Of a stretch of DNA of 64,000 nucleotides, positions 43,607 to 52,188 are shown piece by piece. The stretch comes from Eubacterium sp. (GTDB taxonomy: Bacteria; Bacillota; Clostridia; Oscillospirales; Acutalibacteraceae): positions 1-64,000 of the forward strand of contig JARHZA010000001.1 of NCBI GenBank assembly GCA_029258375.1, given 5' to 3'. The notes under the pieces were generated by a model. The model was given only the letters and a program-made list of their open reading frames with translations. It was not told the DNA's origin and made no database searches. The translations under genes and the position numbers were made by a program. Numbering within the stretch: the stretch's first letter is position 1; each line of letters starts with the position of its first letter.

Positions 43607-45280
43607 TTGAAAATTTTTGATTTTTTATTTTCTTGGTGCAAAAAATATGATTACTACACCGATGAAGTAATCGAACCAAAAATAATTATAGTGTTGCGCA
43701 AACTTGTTTTAACCATTATAGAAAAAGTACAATTACTTATAAACGGACTTTCTGAGGCAATAGATAATGAAAACAAAACAAGTTCTAATAAATTCGTTTC
43801 ACTTTTACAATTATTAGCACGCAAAATTAAATTTTCTTGGAATAACTTGCACGACAAAGAACATTTTTTAAAAATTATGGCAAGTGTATTTTTTGTTTTA
43901 TTTATCTTTATATTTGCATTATCATTTGGTATTAACATTTATAGTAGCGAAAACAAAAACAACAAATTCATAAAAGATGCTGGCGCAGTTTGCACAAAAA
44001 TAATGTCTAATTACGGTGTTGGCAAAACTGAAAATTTAGATATTAAATATGGCGAAAATTTATATCGCCTAACAGGTCTTGCATTTGTAAGGCAAATGGA
44101 TTTTAACAACGATAATTCACCTGAACTTCTTTTAGCTTATGATGACAACGGAATTTATTATGTTGAGGTTTGGGGATATGAAGGAAAAGATTTTGTAAAA
44201 CTATATTCAGAAAAAGCAAATTTTGACGAAGAAAACATAACTGCTGGTAGTTCAATATCAATCTATCACCACAATTCAAAATATTATATTGGAAAACTTT
44301 CTAAAGAAGAAAAAGGCAAAATGGACCTTTTTGCTTTAAGTAGAAATAAATTTAAAAAAAGCAAATCTTGTGATTACGATATAATAAATGATATTTACGC
44401 TGTAAAAAGCAAAATAAATTCAACAGAATTTGAAACAATAAAATTATCATTTATGTCTCCATTAAGAGCAGAAAAAACAATTGAAACAACACTTTCACTT
44501 TTAAATGACTTCGGTGCAAAAAGTATTCAGCAAATTGAAAGTGAAAAAACAGAAGAACAGAAAAAGGCAGATGCTTACTATAATATAATTGGAAAATACA
44601 ACAATAAATATGGTAAAGCAGCTCTTAAAACCACATCAAAAAAGAATTATATAAGTGGCCTTGCTGTTGCAGATTTGATAGACTTTAATTCAGATGGCAA
44701 CGAAGAACTTCTTTTAATTTATAGATACAACAAAAAAGTTTCTGACGAAGATAAAGAAGGCAACTTAATTATAAAAGAAGTTCCTACATATTATATGGAA
44801 GTATATTATTGGAATGGAACAACTGCAAAACTGTGTTATGAAAATGATGGCTTAAACGTTTACCAAGAAAGCAAGAAAAACGAAACATTTTATATTCTTC
44901 AAAAAGACGGAGATAAAACAAATATTTGCACAAATTCTTATGATTATGGCGAAAATTCGAATAGAGTTTGGAAAGCTACAAGCAGAATATCGGCTATGAA
45001 TAGTAATAATAGTTTTGAAGATTCATTTGTAGCAATGATAAATTGCAATTATGGTCATATGACTTATAAAATTAACAATAAAAAAGTTTATCGTAAGGAT
45101 TTTGATTCAAAGGGATATGTTGTTCCTTATTTTTGCAATGATAAAAATAACTATGACGCATCAAAATTTACAGTAAATGTTTTAGAAACAGAATACCAAA
45201 ATTCAAGTAAACTTCAATCGGTTATATCTAAAACAGAATCAACAATCAAAAAAATAAACCCAGATTATAAAACAGACTAA
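43607..45280 (+). CDS. Membrane-anchored protein with Asp-rich repeat motifs
   Basis: 557 aa, TTG start at 43607 with GAGGTGA upstream. Residues 1-88 are a cytosolic helical part, 89-111 a membrane helix, the rest extracellular. Two similar motifs, DFNNDNSPELLLAYDDNG and DFNSDGNEELLLIYRY, recall VCBS/FG-GAP-like calcium loops. So the domain may bind calcium or carbohydrate. No named family recognised. It is monocistronic between two terminators. Confidence 0.75.
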   Translation: MKIFDFLFSWCKKYDYYTDEVIEPKIIIVLRKLVLTIIEKVQLLINGLSEAIDNENKTSSNKFVSLLQLLARKIKFSWNNLHDKEHFLKIMASVFFVLFIFIFALSFGINIYSSENKNNKFIKDAGAVCTKIMSNYGVGKTENLDIKYGENLYRLTGLAFVRQMDFNNDNSPELLLAYDDNGIYYVEVWGYEGKDFVKLYSEKANFDEENITAGSSISIYHHNSKYYIGKLSKEEKGKMDLFALSRNKFKKSKSCDYDIINDIYAVKSKINSTEFETIKLSFMSPLRAEKTIETTLSLLNDFGAKSIQQIESEKTEEQKKADAYYNIIGKYNNKYGKAALKTTSKKNYISGLAVADLIDFNSDGNEELLLIYRYNKKVSDEDKEGNLIIKEVPTYYMEVYYWNGTTAKLCYENDGLNVYQESKKNETFYILQKDGDKTNICTNSYDYGENSNRVWKATSRISAMNSNNSFEDSFVAMINCNYGHMTYKINNKKVYRKDFDSKGYVVPYFCNDKNNYDASKFTVNVLETEYQNSSKLQSVISKTESTIKKINPDYKTD

Positions 45281-45310
45281 AAAAACGGCTACAAATGTAG
45301 CCGTTTTTTA
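45281..45310. terminator. Bidirectional terminator between convergent genes
   Basis: AAAAACGGCTACA pairs with TGTAGCCGTTTTT around a two-base loop, just before the rsgI stop on the other strand. Confidence 0.9.
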
Positions 45311-45317
45311 TTACTAT

Positions 45318-46187
45318 TTAATCATCATCTTCGTCATCTTCATCGTTTTCATCGTCGTCATCATCGTCATCATCTTCTTCATTTTCATCATCGTCATCGT
45401 CAAATAAATCTTCTCTTCTGTCTTCAATTTCATCTCTAAATTCAGGAACTTCCATCCAAGTAGGATCTTCTTTTAACATTTCAACAAGTTCCTTATACTC
45501 AAGTTCTTCTAACGCATCTTCAAGATCATCATTAAGATACATTTTTCCAGCAATATATCTGCCAATTGTAATATCGTTATCATCTGATGCATCAATATCA
45601 TCTATATTACCTAAAAGATAAATAACATTTTCTGTACCAAATAATTCATTAACTTTTTTTACAAATTCGTCTTTATCCCAATCTTCTTTTTCAGGTGCAT
45701 AACCAATTAAAATTGTGCCACTTCCTAAAAGATTATTAAATTCAGAATCAAGTTCATTTATATTTTTGCCTTTATATTTTTTGAGTTCATTTTTTGGAAC
45801 TGTGTTGTTTAAAGATTCAACTTTTAAAATTTTGTTGTTTTTATCAAGTTCCATTTGAACACTTTTTTCGCCGTCAAAAGATGCCATAGCATAAGCAGGT
45901 TTTGCGAATTGTGGCAACATCAAAAATGAAAAACAAAGAATAAACACAGCAACAATACTTGCAACACGCCTAAAAATGTTTTTATTCATTTTTACTTTTT
46001 TATTTGCAATAGGTGCTACTGTTACACCACTCACTTTTTCTTCTTTATATAAATCATCTGGAAGAATATAAACTTTATCACCAACAGCAACATTGCCTTT
46101 TTTCTTTATGCGAACTAATTCGCCGCCCTCTTTCATTGCAATGGCATAATTTTCTTTTACCTCAATAACAATTACTTTATCACTCAT
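45318..46187 (-). CDS. RsgI-like anti-sigma factor with acidic C-terminal tail
   Basis: 289 aa. Residues 1-60 are an RsgI N-terminal sigma-binding domain (VIVIEVKENYAIAMKEGGELVRI), a membrane helix follows at about 73-97 and then the extracellular PRD-like domain. There the usual V-D-I-N-P-S strand appears as ASFDGEKSVQMELDKNNKIL, so the Asn-Pro self-cleavage pair known from RsgI proteins is missing. The end is a ~30-residue run of Asp and Glu, instead of the carbohydrate-binding module of cellulolytic RsgIs. The gene overlaps sigI by eight bases. Confidence 0.85.
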   Translation of the reverse strand: MSDKVIVIEVKENYAIAMKEGGELVRIKKKGNVAVGDKVYILPDDLYKEEKVSGVTVAPIANKKVKMNKNIFRRVASIVAVFILCFSFLMLPQFAKPAYAMASFDGEKSVQMELDKNNKILKVESLNNTVPKNELKKYKGKNINELDSEFNNLLGSGTILIGYAPEKEDWDKDEFVKKVNELFGTENVIYLLGNIDDIDASDDNDITIGRYIAGKMYLNDDLEDALEELEYKELVEMLKEDPTWMEVPEFRDEIEDRREDLFDDDDDENEEDDDDDDDDENDEDDEDDD

Positions 46188-46848
46188 TGTAACACCTCGT
46201 ACCTTTAATCCAGTTAATCAACATAGGAAGTTTTTTTACAAAAACTAACATTGTTGAAAGAATGAAATGTTTACTGCCTTTAACTATTTTTTCTGTTACA
46301 TTGCATTTTTTAGATACTTCTCTAATTGGCAATTTCTTTTTTTGATAAGTTAAATTAACAATTTGAGGTTCATCGCTTGAAGTTTCAGCAATTTTTATTG
46401 CTCTTTTTCTTGTATCACTATGTTTAGGCGATTTCTCTACCAAATCATCAAGTGTTAAACCAAATTTAAAAAGTTCTTCTTTAAATTCATTTATCTCTTC
46501 AATTAAATCTTCTTTTTCATTATTTATTTCTACAAAATCTTTGCCATTTTCGCAAAGTTCATCTAAAGATAAATCATTTTTATATTTATTGTTTTGTTCT
46601 AAATACGTTTTAATTCTGCTTTCAATAACAAGCCCAGCAAATGAAAGAAAATTACCTTTTTTCTCATCATATCGTTCAACTGCCTCTGCAAAAGCAGAAA
46701 GTGCAATGCTAAACTCGTCATCATCTTCTACCGAAACGTATCTTCCGGTAATATTGCTGACTTTTCTTACAATAAAACCAAAATGATTATTAACCAACTC
46801 ATCAATATTATCAACAGAAATGTTTTCACCTATAACCAACAATATCAC
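46180..46848 (-). CDS. sigI: RNA polymerase sigma factor SigI-like
   Basis: 222 aa. A sigma-70 region 2-like part (FGFIVRKVSNITGR ... ALSAFAEAVERYDEKKGNFLSFAGLVIESRIKTYLEQ) and a C-terminal SigI domain with ISPKTLEKH-like helix (VTEKIVKGSKHFILS). The start could be GTG at 46848 or a TTG six or nine bases later. It overlaps rsgI, as in the known SigI-RsgI pairs that respond to wall or polysaccharide signals. A sigma-A promoter precedes it; its own regulon is not known. Confidence 0.88.
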   Translation of the reverse strand: MILLVIGENISVDNIDELVNNHFGFIVRKVSNITGRYVSVEDDDEFSIALSAFAEAVERYDEKKGNFLSFAGLVIESRIKTYLEQNNKYKNDLSLDELCENGKDFVEINNEKEDLIEEINEFKEELFKFGLTLDDLVEKSPKHSDTRKRAIKIAETSSDEPQIVNLTYQKKKLPIREVSKKCNVTEKIVKGSKHFILSTMLVFVKKLPMLINWIKGTRCYNE

Positions 46849-46876
46849 CTTCTTAATAGTAAATCTTATTGTTTCT

Positions 46877-46906
46877 ATTATACCAAATCATTTTAATTTA
46901 GGTCAA
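46877..46906 (-). promoter_or_regulatory. Promoter of sigI-rsgI
   Basis: TTGACC and TATAAT are 18 bases apart on the minus strand, just after the DUF4956 stop. So sigI can be made apart from the upstream genes. Confidence 0.55.
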
Positions 46907-46912
46907 TTATGT

Positions 46913-47584
46913 TCACATAGCTTTGTTATCTGCTAAAAGATTTATACTATCCACTCCACCTAAATCAAATATTTTTTTTAGTAAGTTATCACTTTCATTT
47001 ATAGGAATTTTCACTTCATAAACTAATTCGTATGAATCAGATAAAACATTTTTAGCCTTTACAGAATTTTGAATACAAGAATTATCAACAATAGTATTTA
47101 TATTTGATATATCTGTATTACTACCTCTTATAACAAGCATCATATCATCAGGTGTGTTGCTGCGTTTTCTTGTTAAAATCATAAACAATGCTAAAATCAA
47201 ACTGCCAACAAAACCAATTAAATAACATTTTGTTGATGCTGCAAGTCCAATTGCCATACTCCAAAAAATAAATCCTATATCTCTTGGATCTTTAATATTT
47301 GTTCTAAATCTTACAATTGATAAAGAGCCAAGCATACCAAGTGATAATGCCAAATTTGACTGAATTAAATCCATAAGTACCGTTGAAAGAAATGCAAGTG
47401 CAATAAGTGTTGTAGCAAATTTTGGCTTATAAGTTGATTTATTATTTGAAAATCTGTAAGCAAGCCACATAATAGCGGCAAGAAGAAGTGAAGTTGCAAG
47501 ACTTATTAAAATTGTTTTTGTATCTGGTTTTGCAACTATTGTTTCAAGCATATCATTAACTGTATTATTAAATTCATTAACCAT
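46913..47584 (-). CDS. DUF4956 membrane protein (second copy)
   Basis: 223 aa from the ATG at 47584 (AGGAG upstream). Four membrane helices and the family core SIVRFRTNIKDPRDIGFIFW near residue 95. It is a paralogue of the next upstream gene (same ILAMLGSLSI.R.RTN.KDPRD..F.FW pattern). DUF4956 proteins are often encoded beside VTC-type polyphosphate polymerase domain proteins, and may form their membrane partner. C-terminal cytosolic domain ~160-223 resembles a ferredoxin-like fold. Confidence 0.88.
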   Translation of the reverse strand: MVNEFNNTVNDMLETIVAKPDTKTILISLATSLLLAAIMWLAYRFSNNKSTYKPKFATTLIALAFLSTVLMDLIQSNLALSLGMLGSLSIVRFRTNIKDPRDIGFIFWSMAIGLAASTKCYLIGFVGSLILALFMILTRKRSNTPDDMMLVIRGSNTDISNINTIVDNSCIQNSVKAKNVLSDSYELVYEVKIPINESDNLLKKIFDLGGVDSINLLADNKAM

Positions 47585-47638
47585 AATATATTCTCCTAAA
47601 ATCAAATTTAATAGAATTTTTTGTAATTTTTCTATGAA

Positions 47639-48310
47639 TTAAGCAACTTTTGTTTGAGGTGCTAAAACATTTACACCACTTATTCCATCAATACTATTTA
47701 AAACAAGCAAAAGCTGTTCTTCGTCTTTTTTATTTGCTTTGATTTCATAAACAAGTTCAAAAGAATCTTTAAATATATTTTTTGACTGCACCTTACTACC
47801 TGCTGTTTTGCTAAAAATTTCTTGCACAACACCAACTTTGTCTTTGTCCCCTCTTACAACCATTGTCAAGTAATCTTTTTTTCTGTTTGTTTGCCCAAGA
47901 ACAATCATTATTGCACCCATTATAATTGTGCTTACCCCGCCAATTACAAAAGCTCCAAGTGCACAAGATATGCCAATAGCCAAACTCCAAAATACAAAAC
48001 CTAAATCTCGTGGGTCTTTTGTATTTGTTCTAATACGACAAATTGAAAGAGCTCCAAGAGCACCAAGTGAAAACAAAGGATTGTTTTGAATTAAAGCAAG
48101 CAAAACTGTTGATGCTAAAGAAAGCATCATTAACGTAACATTAAACTTGCGATTATAAGTTAAAGAATCGTGGCAAAAACGATAAACAAACATCATAACG
48201 CCAGCAAGAACAAAAGTAACAAGCAAACTTTTCATTAAATCCCCTGCTGTTTCAATATAGGTAGCACCACCTAAAGGTGCGTCAACAAACATTTCTAATA
48301 ATTCGCTCAT
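47639..48310 (-). CDS. DUF4956 membrane protein (first copy)
   Basis: 223 aa. Four membrane helices and the core ALSICRIRTNTKDPRDLGFVFW near residue 97, shared with the downstream copy at 46.9 kb. It begins 21 bases after the VTC-domain gene and is thus in one operon. Two tandem copies suggest a hetero-oligomer or divided roles. Confidence 0.9.
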   Translation of the reverse strand: MSELLEMFVDAPLGGATYIETAGDLMKSLLVTFVLAGVMMFVYRFCHDSLTYNRKFNVTLMMLSLASTVLLALIQNNPLFSLGALGALSICRIRTNTKDPRDLGFVFWSLAIGISCALGAFVIGGVSTIIMGAIMIVLGQTNRKKDYLTMVVRGDKDKVGVVQEIFSKTAGSKVQSKNIFKDSFELVYEIKANKKDEEQLLLVLNSIDGISGVNVLAPQTKVA

Positions 48311-48331
48311 TTTTATTACCTCTTTTCAAAT

Positions 48332-49045
48332 TTAATAGTAAAACTCTTTTAATAGTGATCTTGAACTTCCAAATTTGCTAACTGGTTTTCTTGTTAAATC
48401 ACACTTTGATAAAACATCTTGAATTTGTTTAAAAAGAAAACGGTCATATTTTATTTCAAGTATTGTTTCATCTTTTGGCATAGCAGATTTAAAATTTAAG
48501 TTGTGGCTAAATAAATCATAACAAAAATCACAATACCTTAAATTATTATCCATAGTAATACGTGTGTTAAAATTTGGATGAGTAAATGCCCTTCTATCAT
48601 ATTCAACAAGCGATACCGGGCGATAAAGACGAGTTGTCATTAAATCATAACCATAACGAGCAGTGTCGCTATCATAATTCAAAAGTGCACTGTAATCCCT
48701 GTTTAAAATTCTAATAGCATCTTCTCTTGTTATAACAACACTTTCTTTAAGTTCTCTGCCAAAACTTTTTCGCTTTAATTCGAACTTTGCTTTTTTATCA
48801 TCTGGGTCATATACCCTTAATCGAACACGTTTTTTCTGGTCTTTGTGTTCTTTTTTATCACAGTAATCCTCATTTACAATGCTGTCAAAATAAACACTTC
48901 TAACTGTATAACCGTTATATCCGCCGTAAGCATCAGGCGTTAAAATTTGGCTCAACGCATCAAGTAAATAAAGACGATCTGGGAGCGTTACAAGATATTT
49001 TATTTCTTTTCTATAAACTGCCAATACATCAGTTGAAGAACTCAT
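48332..49045 (-). CDS. VTC-type polyphosphate polymerase domain protein
   Basis: 237 aa, a single VTC/CYTH-like tunnel domain. Basic and acidic residues of the tunnel are visible: EIKYLV at ~14, VRSVYFDS, KKRVRLRVYD, KFELKRK, and late ILEIKYDRFL. In yeast VTC4 this fold makes polyphosphate from ATP; bacterial copies sit next to DUF4956 genes and often CotH. Here no cotH is seen. No membrane helix, so the DUF4956 proteins likely supply membrane tethering. GGGGG site before the ATG. Confidence 0.9.
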   Translation of the reverse strand: MSSSTDVLAVYRKEIKYLVTLPDRLYLLDALSQILTPDAYGGYNGYTVRSVYFDSIVNEDYCDKKEHKDQKKRVRLRVYDPDDKKAKFELKRKSFGRELKESVVITREDAIRILNRDYSALLNYDSDTARYGYDLMTTRLYRPVSLVEYDRRAFTHPNFNTRITMDNNLRYCDFCYDLFSHNLNFKSAMPKDETILEIKYDRFLFKQIQDVLSKCDLTRKPVSKFGSSRSLLKEFYY

Positions 49046-49141
49046 TTATATTCCCCCTTTGCCTTTCATAACAATATACAAGCGCACTGTTAAATTTGGG
49101 TACTATTTTTTGAAGTTTTTTTAATTTTTATAAAAAATAAT

Positions 49142-49172
49142 AAAAGGCACTGCAAAACTTGCAATGCCTTTT
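49142..49172 (-). terminator. Terminator of the trmB unit
   Basis: AAAAGGCA ... TGCCTTTT with inner TGCAA/TTGCA, followed by T-rich sequence on the minus strand. Confidence 0.8.
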
Positions 49173-49193
49173 ATTTATTTAATTTATAAAGTT

Positions 49194-49865
49194 TTATTTT
49201 AATCTTGCCTCAAGTCTGTAAATCGGCATACCCATATCAGAAAAACGTTTTTCATATTCAGTAACAATATTGCCTTCAAAATCACTGTTATGTAAATCAA
49301 GGCTTACATTACTGAGTTTAAATCCAAACTGTGAAAAACTTTCAATAGAAAATTCAAAGAAATGCATATTGTCTGTTTTTTGGAAAATAGCTGCATCTTC
49401 TTTCATAATCTTTTCGTAAATCTTTAAAAATCTTTCGTGGGTTAAGCGGTGCTTTGAATAACTTGCCTTTGGATAAGGACAACTAAAGTTAAGAAAAATT
49501 GTGCTAACAGAATTATCAGGAAAATAACTTCTAAGATATTCTGCACTGCATTTTAAAAACTTAATATTTTTTATGTCTTCTTTTTCTGCATTTTCACAAG
49601 CAGTAACAATAATATTAGATACTTTTTCAACAGCAATAACATTAACTTCTGGGTGTTCTTTTGCGTATGTACAAGCAAATTTACCTTTGCCACAACCGAT
49701 TTCAAGAACAATTTCATTATCGTTACCAAACAAATCTTTAAAATCAAGATATTTTATTTCGTTTTCAGCATTTTCATAGTTTAAATCTTCGTTAACACAT
49801 TCAATAAGATAATTTCCGCAACCTTCGAGCCTTGTTTCAAGGTTCTTTTTTCTTCTCATTCTCAT
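49194..49865 (-). CDS. trmB: tRNA (guanine46-N7)-methyltransferase
   Basis: 223 aa. SAM-binding motif VLEIGCGKGKFACTYA near residue 55, then NVIAVEKVSN, and NFSCPYPKASYSKHRLTHERFL, the TrmB hallmark. It methylates G46 of tRNAs. GGAG upstream of the ATG at 49865. It is eight bases after the VanZ-like gene, so the small FTR-like gene, vanZ and trmB may form one unit. Confidence 0.95.
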   Translation of the reverse strand: MRMRRKKNLETRLEGCGNYLIECVNEDLNYENAENEIKYLDFKDLFGNDNEIVLEIGCGKGKFACTYAKEHPEVNVIAVEKVSNIIVTACENAEKEDIKNIKFLKCSAEYLRSYFPDNSVSTIFLNFSCPYPKASYSKHRLTHERFLKIYEKIMKEDAAIFQKTDNMHFFEFSIESFSQFGFKLSNVSLDLHNSDFEGNIVTEYEKRFSDMGMPIYRLEARLK

Positions 49866-49872
49866 TCTTTTA

Positions 49873-50547
49873 TCACTCCAATAGTTTATTTACTATATTT
49901 TTTACAGATTTAATATCCATTATACTATAAACAACAACTGCACCAATAGTGTTTAAAATAACATCATCTACATCAGCGCTGCCAACAAATAAAACAAATT
50001 GTAAAAATTCAATAATAGTTACAAGCACTACCATAAATATAATTAAAGCGCCAACAATTTTTATTCTGTCTTTAAATAGAATATTTATAAAAAATCCCAT
50101 AGGTGCAAACAAAACTAAATTGCCCAAAATATTAACCATAAAAGCATTAGTCATATTATAAAAATTATCAAAATAAAGTTTAATGCTTTCAAATGGAATT
50201 AAATTTACTGCATATTCAAAATGCTCTCTGCTAAATACACCTATTTCTCCATAATATATGCGAGCACGAAATGTACCTGCTAAAAACAACAGCGAAAATA
50301 TGGCAACAAGGTAAACAAGAAACATTCCATAAAGACCTTGCTCCCTATATTTTTCTTTAATATGTTTTTCTTTTGCTGTTTTAACTTGGTAAATCATATT
50401 GCAAAACAAAATTAAAATTGGTGTGCCATAAAAAAATATTTTGCCCCAAAAAAGAAGCTGAATTACGTCAGATAAATCTATAATAAAAGCCGTTATTGTT
50501 AAAACACTTGATATAGTTATAGATAAAATATTTATCGTTTTTTTCAT
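49873..50547 (-). CDS. VanZ-like membrane protein
   Basis: 224 aa from the ATG at 50547 (GAGG six bases upstream). About six membrane helices; LGNLVLFAPMGFFINILF near residue 140 and the late FVGSADVDDVILNTIGAVVVY match VanZ-like proteins, which lower sensitivity to teicoplanin in some hosts but mostly have unknown roles. Confidence 0.88.
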   Translation of the reverse strand: MKKTINILSITISSVLTITAFIIDLSDVIQLLFWGKIFFYGTPILILFCNMIYQVKTAKEKHIKEKYREQGLYGMFLVYLVAIFSLLFLAGTFRARIYYGEIGVFSREHFEYAVNLIPFESIKLYFDNFYNMTNAFMVNILGNLVLFAPMGFFINILFKDRIKIVGALIIFMVVLVTIIEFLQFVLFVGSADVDDVILNTIGAVVVYSIMDIKSVKNIVNKLLE

Positions 50548-50559
50548 AAATGACCTCAA

Positions 50560-50757
50560 TTACTTTTCTTTATAATAAAGTCTACAATGGCAATAACCCT
50601 CAAAATCAGGATCAGCAATTTGGTCTCTAAATTCTTTGCACATACACATATTATCTTCTGTCATTTGAAGTTTGCAAGGGCAGTGACCATTTTTCTTCAT
50701 CAAGCCTTCTCTAATTTTTTCTACATATTCTTTATCTTCGTTAAATGTAATTTTCAT
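50560..50757 (-). CDS. Ferredoxin-thioredoxin reductase catalytic-like protein
   Basis: 65 aa. The six Cys of the FTR catalytic fold are placed as CPC (26-28), CMC (38-40) and CHC (56-58), which would hold a [4Fe-4S] cluster beside a redox disulphide. It should pass electrons from ferredoxin to a thioredoxin or another disulphide protein. No variable chain gene is nearby. It lies 12 bases before the VanZ gene. Confidence 0.85.
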   Translation of the reverse strand: MKITFNEDKEYVEKIREGLMKKNGHCPCKLQMTEDNMCMCKEFRDQIADPDFEGYCHCRLYYKEK

Positions 50758-50881
50758 AATATTAAACCTCTAATTTTTAATAAACCTAAAAATAAAATTC
50801 TAATTTATATATAATACCAAAAAATTTGTTTTATGTATACAAAAAATTTTAAATATGTTAATATATCGCTTGGGTGATAAT

Positions 50882-51490
50882 ATGACAGAAAAAGAAAAAA
50901 TGGAAAAAGGTCTTTTATTTATATGCGAAGAAGACGATATTTTAGATGAACAGTTTTCATTCCTTGAAAAATTATACGATTTTAACAACACTCGTCCAAG
51001 TGAACTTGATAAAAGGCAAGATATGTTAAAAAATATGTTTGCTGAAATTGGAAAAGATTGCTATATAGAACCACCACTTCACTCTAATTGGGGTGGAGCA
51101 CATGTTCATTTTGGCGACCACGTTTATGCAAATTTTAATTTAACTCTTGTTGATGACGGCCATATTTTTGTTGGAAACGATGTTTTATTTGGTCCTAACG
51201 TAACTGTTGCTACTGCTGGCCATCCTATTTGTCCAGAAATTCGCCAAATAGGTTACCAGTTTAATGCAGATGTTCATATTGGAAATAATGTTTGGATTGG
51301 TGCAGGGTCTGTTATTTTGCCTGGTATTACAATTGGCGATAACACAGTTATTGGTGCTGGTTCTATTGTAACAAAAGATATTCCGGCAAATGTTGTTGCA
51401 GTTGGTAACCCTTGCAAAGTTTTGCGTGAAATAAATGAGCACGATTACAAATACTATTTTAAAGACAGAAAAATTAACGTTAAATTTTAA
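50882..51490 (+). CDS. Sugar O-acetyltransferase (maltose acetyltransferase-like)
   Basis: 202 aa from the ATG at 50882 (GGGTG upstream). N-terminal Mac domain, then left-handed beta-helix hexapeptide repeats; the catalytic His sits in NVTVATAGHPICPEI near residue 115. It transfers acetyl from acetyl-CoA to a sugar, often maltose or galactosides. It is a lone gene, followed by a long palindrome. Confidence 0.93.
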   Translation: MTEKEKMEKGLLFICEEDDILDEQFSFLEKLYDFNNTRPSELDKRQDMLKNMFAEIGKDCYIEPPLHSNWGGAHVHFGDHVYANFNLTLVDDGHIFVGNDVLFGPNVTVATAGHPICPEIRQIGYQFNADVHIGNNVWIGAGSVILPGITIGDNTVIGAGSIVTKDIPANVVAVGNPCKVLREINEHDYKYYFKDRKINVKF

Positions 51491-51519
51491 TTTAAAAATT
51501 AAATATTAAAGAATCACGT

Positions 51520-51583
51520 ATTCACCTTTTTAGCATAAAATATATTGTGTTTTAAAACACCAATATATGCTTTTAAGGTGAAT
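51520..51583. repeat. 64-bp imperfect palindrome
   Basis: Nested arms pair outside in: ATTCACCTT/AAGGTGAAT, GCATA/TATGC, and TATATT/AATATA, around a perfect 14-base palindrome GTGTTTTAAAACAC at 51547-51560. Its right arm overlaps the likely start of the next gene, so the AAGGTG that could act as its ribosome site is buried in the stem. It could be a small mobile hairpin repeat, a terminator for the acetyltransferase or an RNA switch. Confidence 0.6.
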
Positions 51584-52057
51584 ATTATTTTTGTTTTTAT
51601 CAATAATTTAGATGAAGAAGATAGCGAAGTTCTTGAAAACAAATTAAATACCGCTGAAATGACAGAAACAATTTGCCAAGAAGATGAAGCGTTTTCAGAA
51701 CTTATTTCTGTATCTAAATGTGACGAAGAATTTTCGTTAGACTTAGGAGATATAAATACGATTGGAACAGGTCATCTGCTAAACATTAAATTTATGCTCA
51801 AAAATGTGTGCCCAAACAGCAGATATGCCGTGTTGGTTTCAGTTTTTGAAATTGATCCAAAAACAAACGAAAAATACAGGCGTGGCAAAAAGTTTTTTAC
51901 AGTAGACATTCCAGAATTTATATTACCTTGTTCAAATGTAATTGTAAATTGCGTCAGTTTTATATTGCCAGACGATGTTGCCGTTAAAGATTTTTGCTAT
52001 AACGGATGTGATGATAGGCAGTTTGAAGTTTCTATAACTTCTCACACTTTAGATTAA
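51578..52057 (+). CDS. Protein of unknown function next to the palindrome
   Basis: About 159 aa if GTG at 51578 is used; an ATG is found only at 51659. No clear ribosome site outside the hairpin. Acidic N-terminus (LDEEDSEVLENK) and a C-terminal beta domain with HLLNIKFMLKNVCPNSRYAVLVSVFEID. No family recognised. The palindrome may have cut off the original 5' end. Confidence 0.6.
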   Translation: MNIIFVFINNLDEEDSEVLENKLNTAEMTETICQEDEAFSELISVSKCDEEFSLDLGDINTIGTGHLLNIKFMLKNVCPNSRYAVLVSVFEIDPKTNEKYRRGKKFFTVDIPEFILPCSNVIVNCVSFILPDDVAVKDFCYNGCDDRQFEVSITSHTLD

Positions 52058-52104
52058 AATTCTTGTAACTATTCATAATATTAAGTCTGTTAAAATATAA
52101 AATC

Positions 52105-52132
52105 TTGACTTTAAAGTTCACTATGGTATTAT
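52105..52132 (+). promoter_or_regulatory. Promoter of the GH5 gene
   Basis: TTGACT and TATTAT are 16 bases apart, about 57 bases before the ATG at 52189. Confidence 0.5.
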
Positions 52133-52188
52133 TAAACTAATAGTATCAATTTTTACTAATTTTTTTGTCAGATATTTTAGGAGCAATT

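Noticed and set aside
51578..52057. Full-length gene starting at 51545
   Set aside because: That start lies inside the palindrome with no ribosome site; the first residues are translated palindrome sequence.
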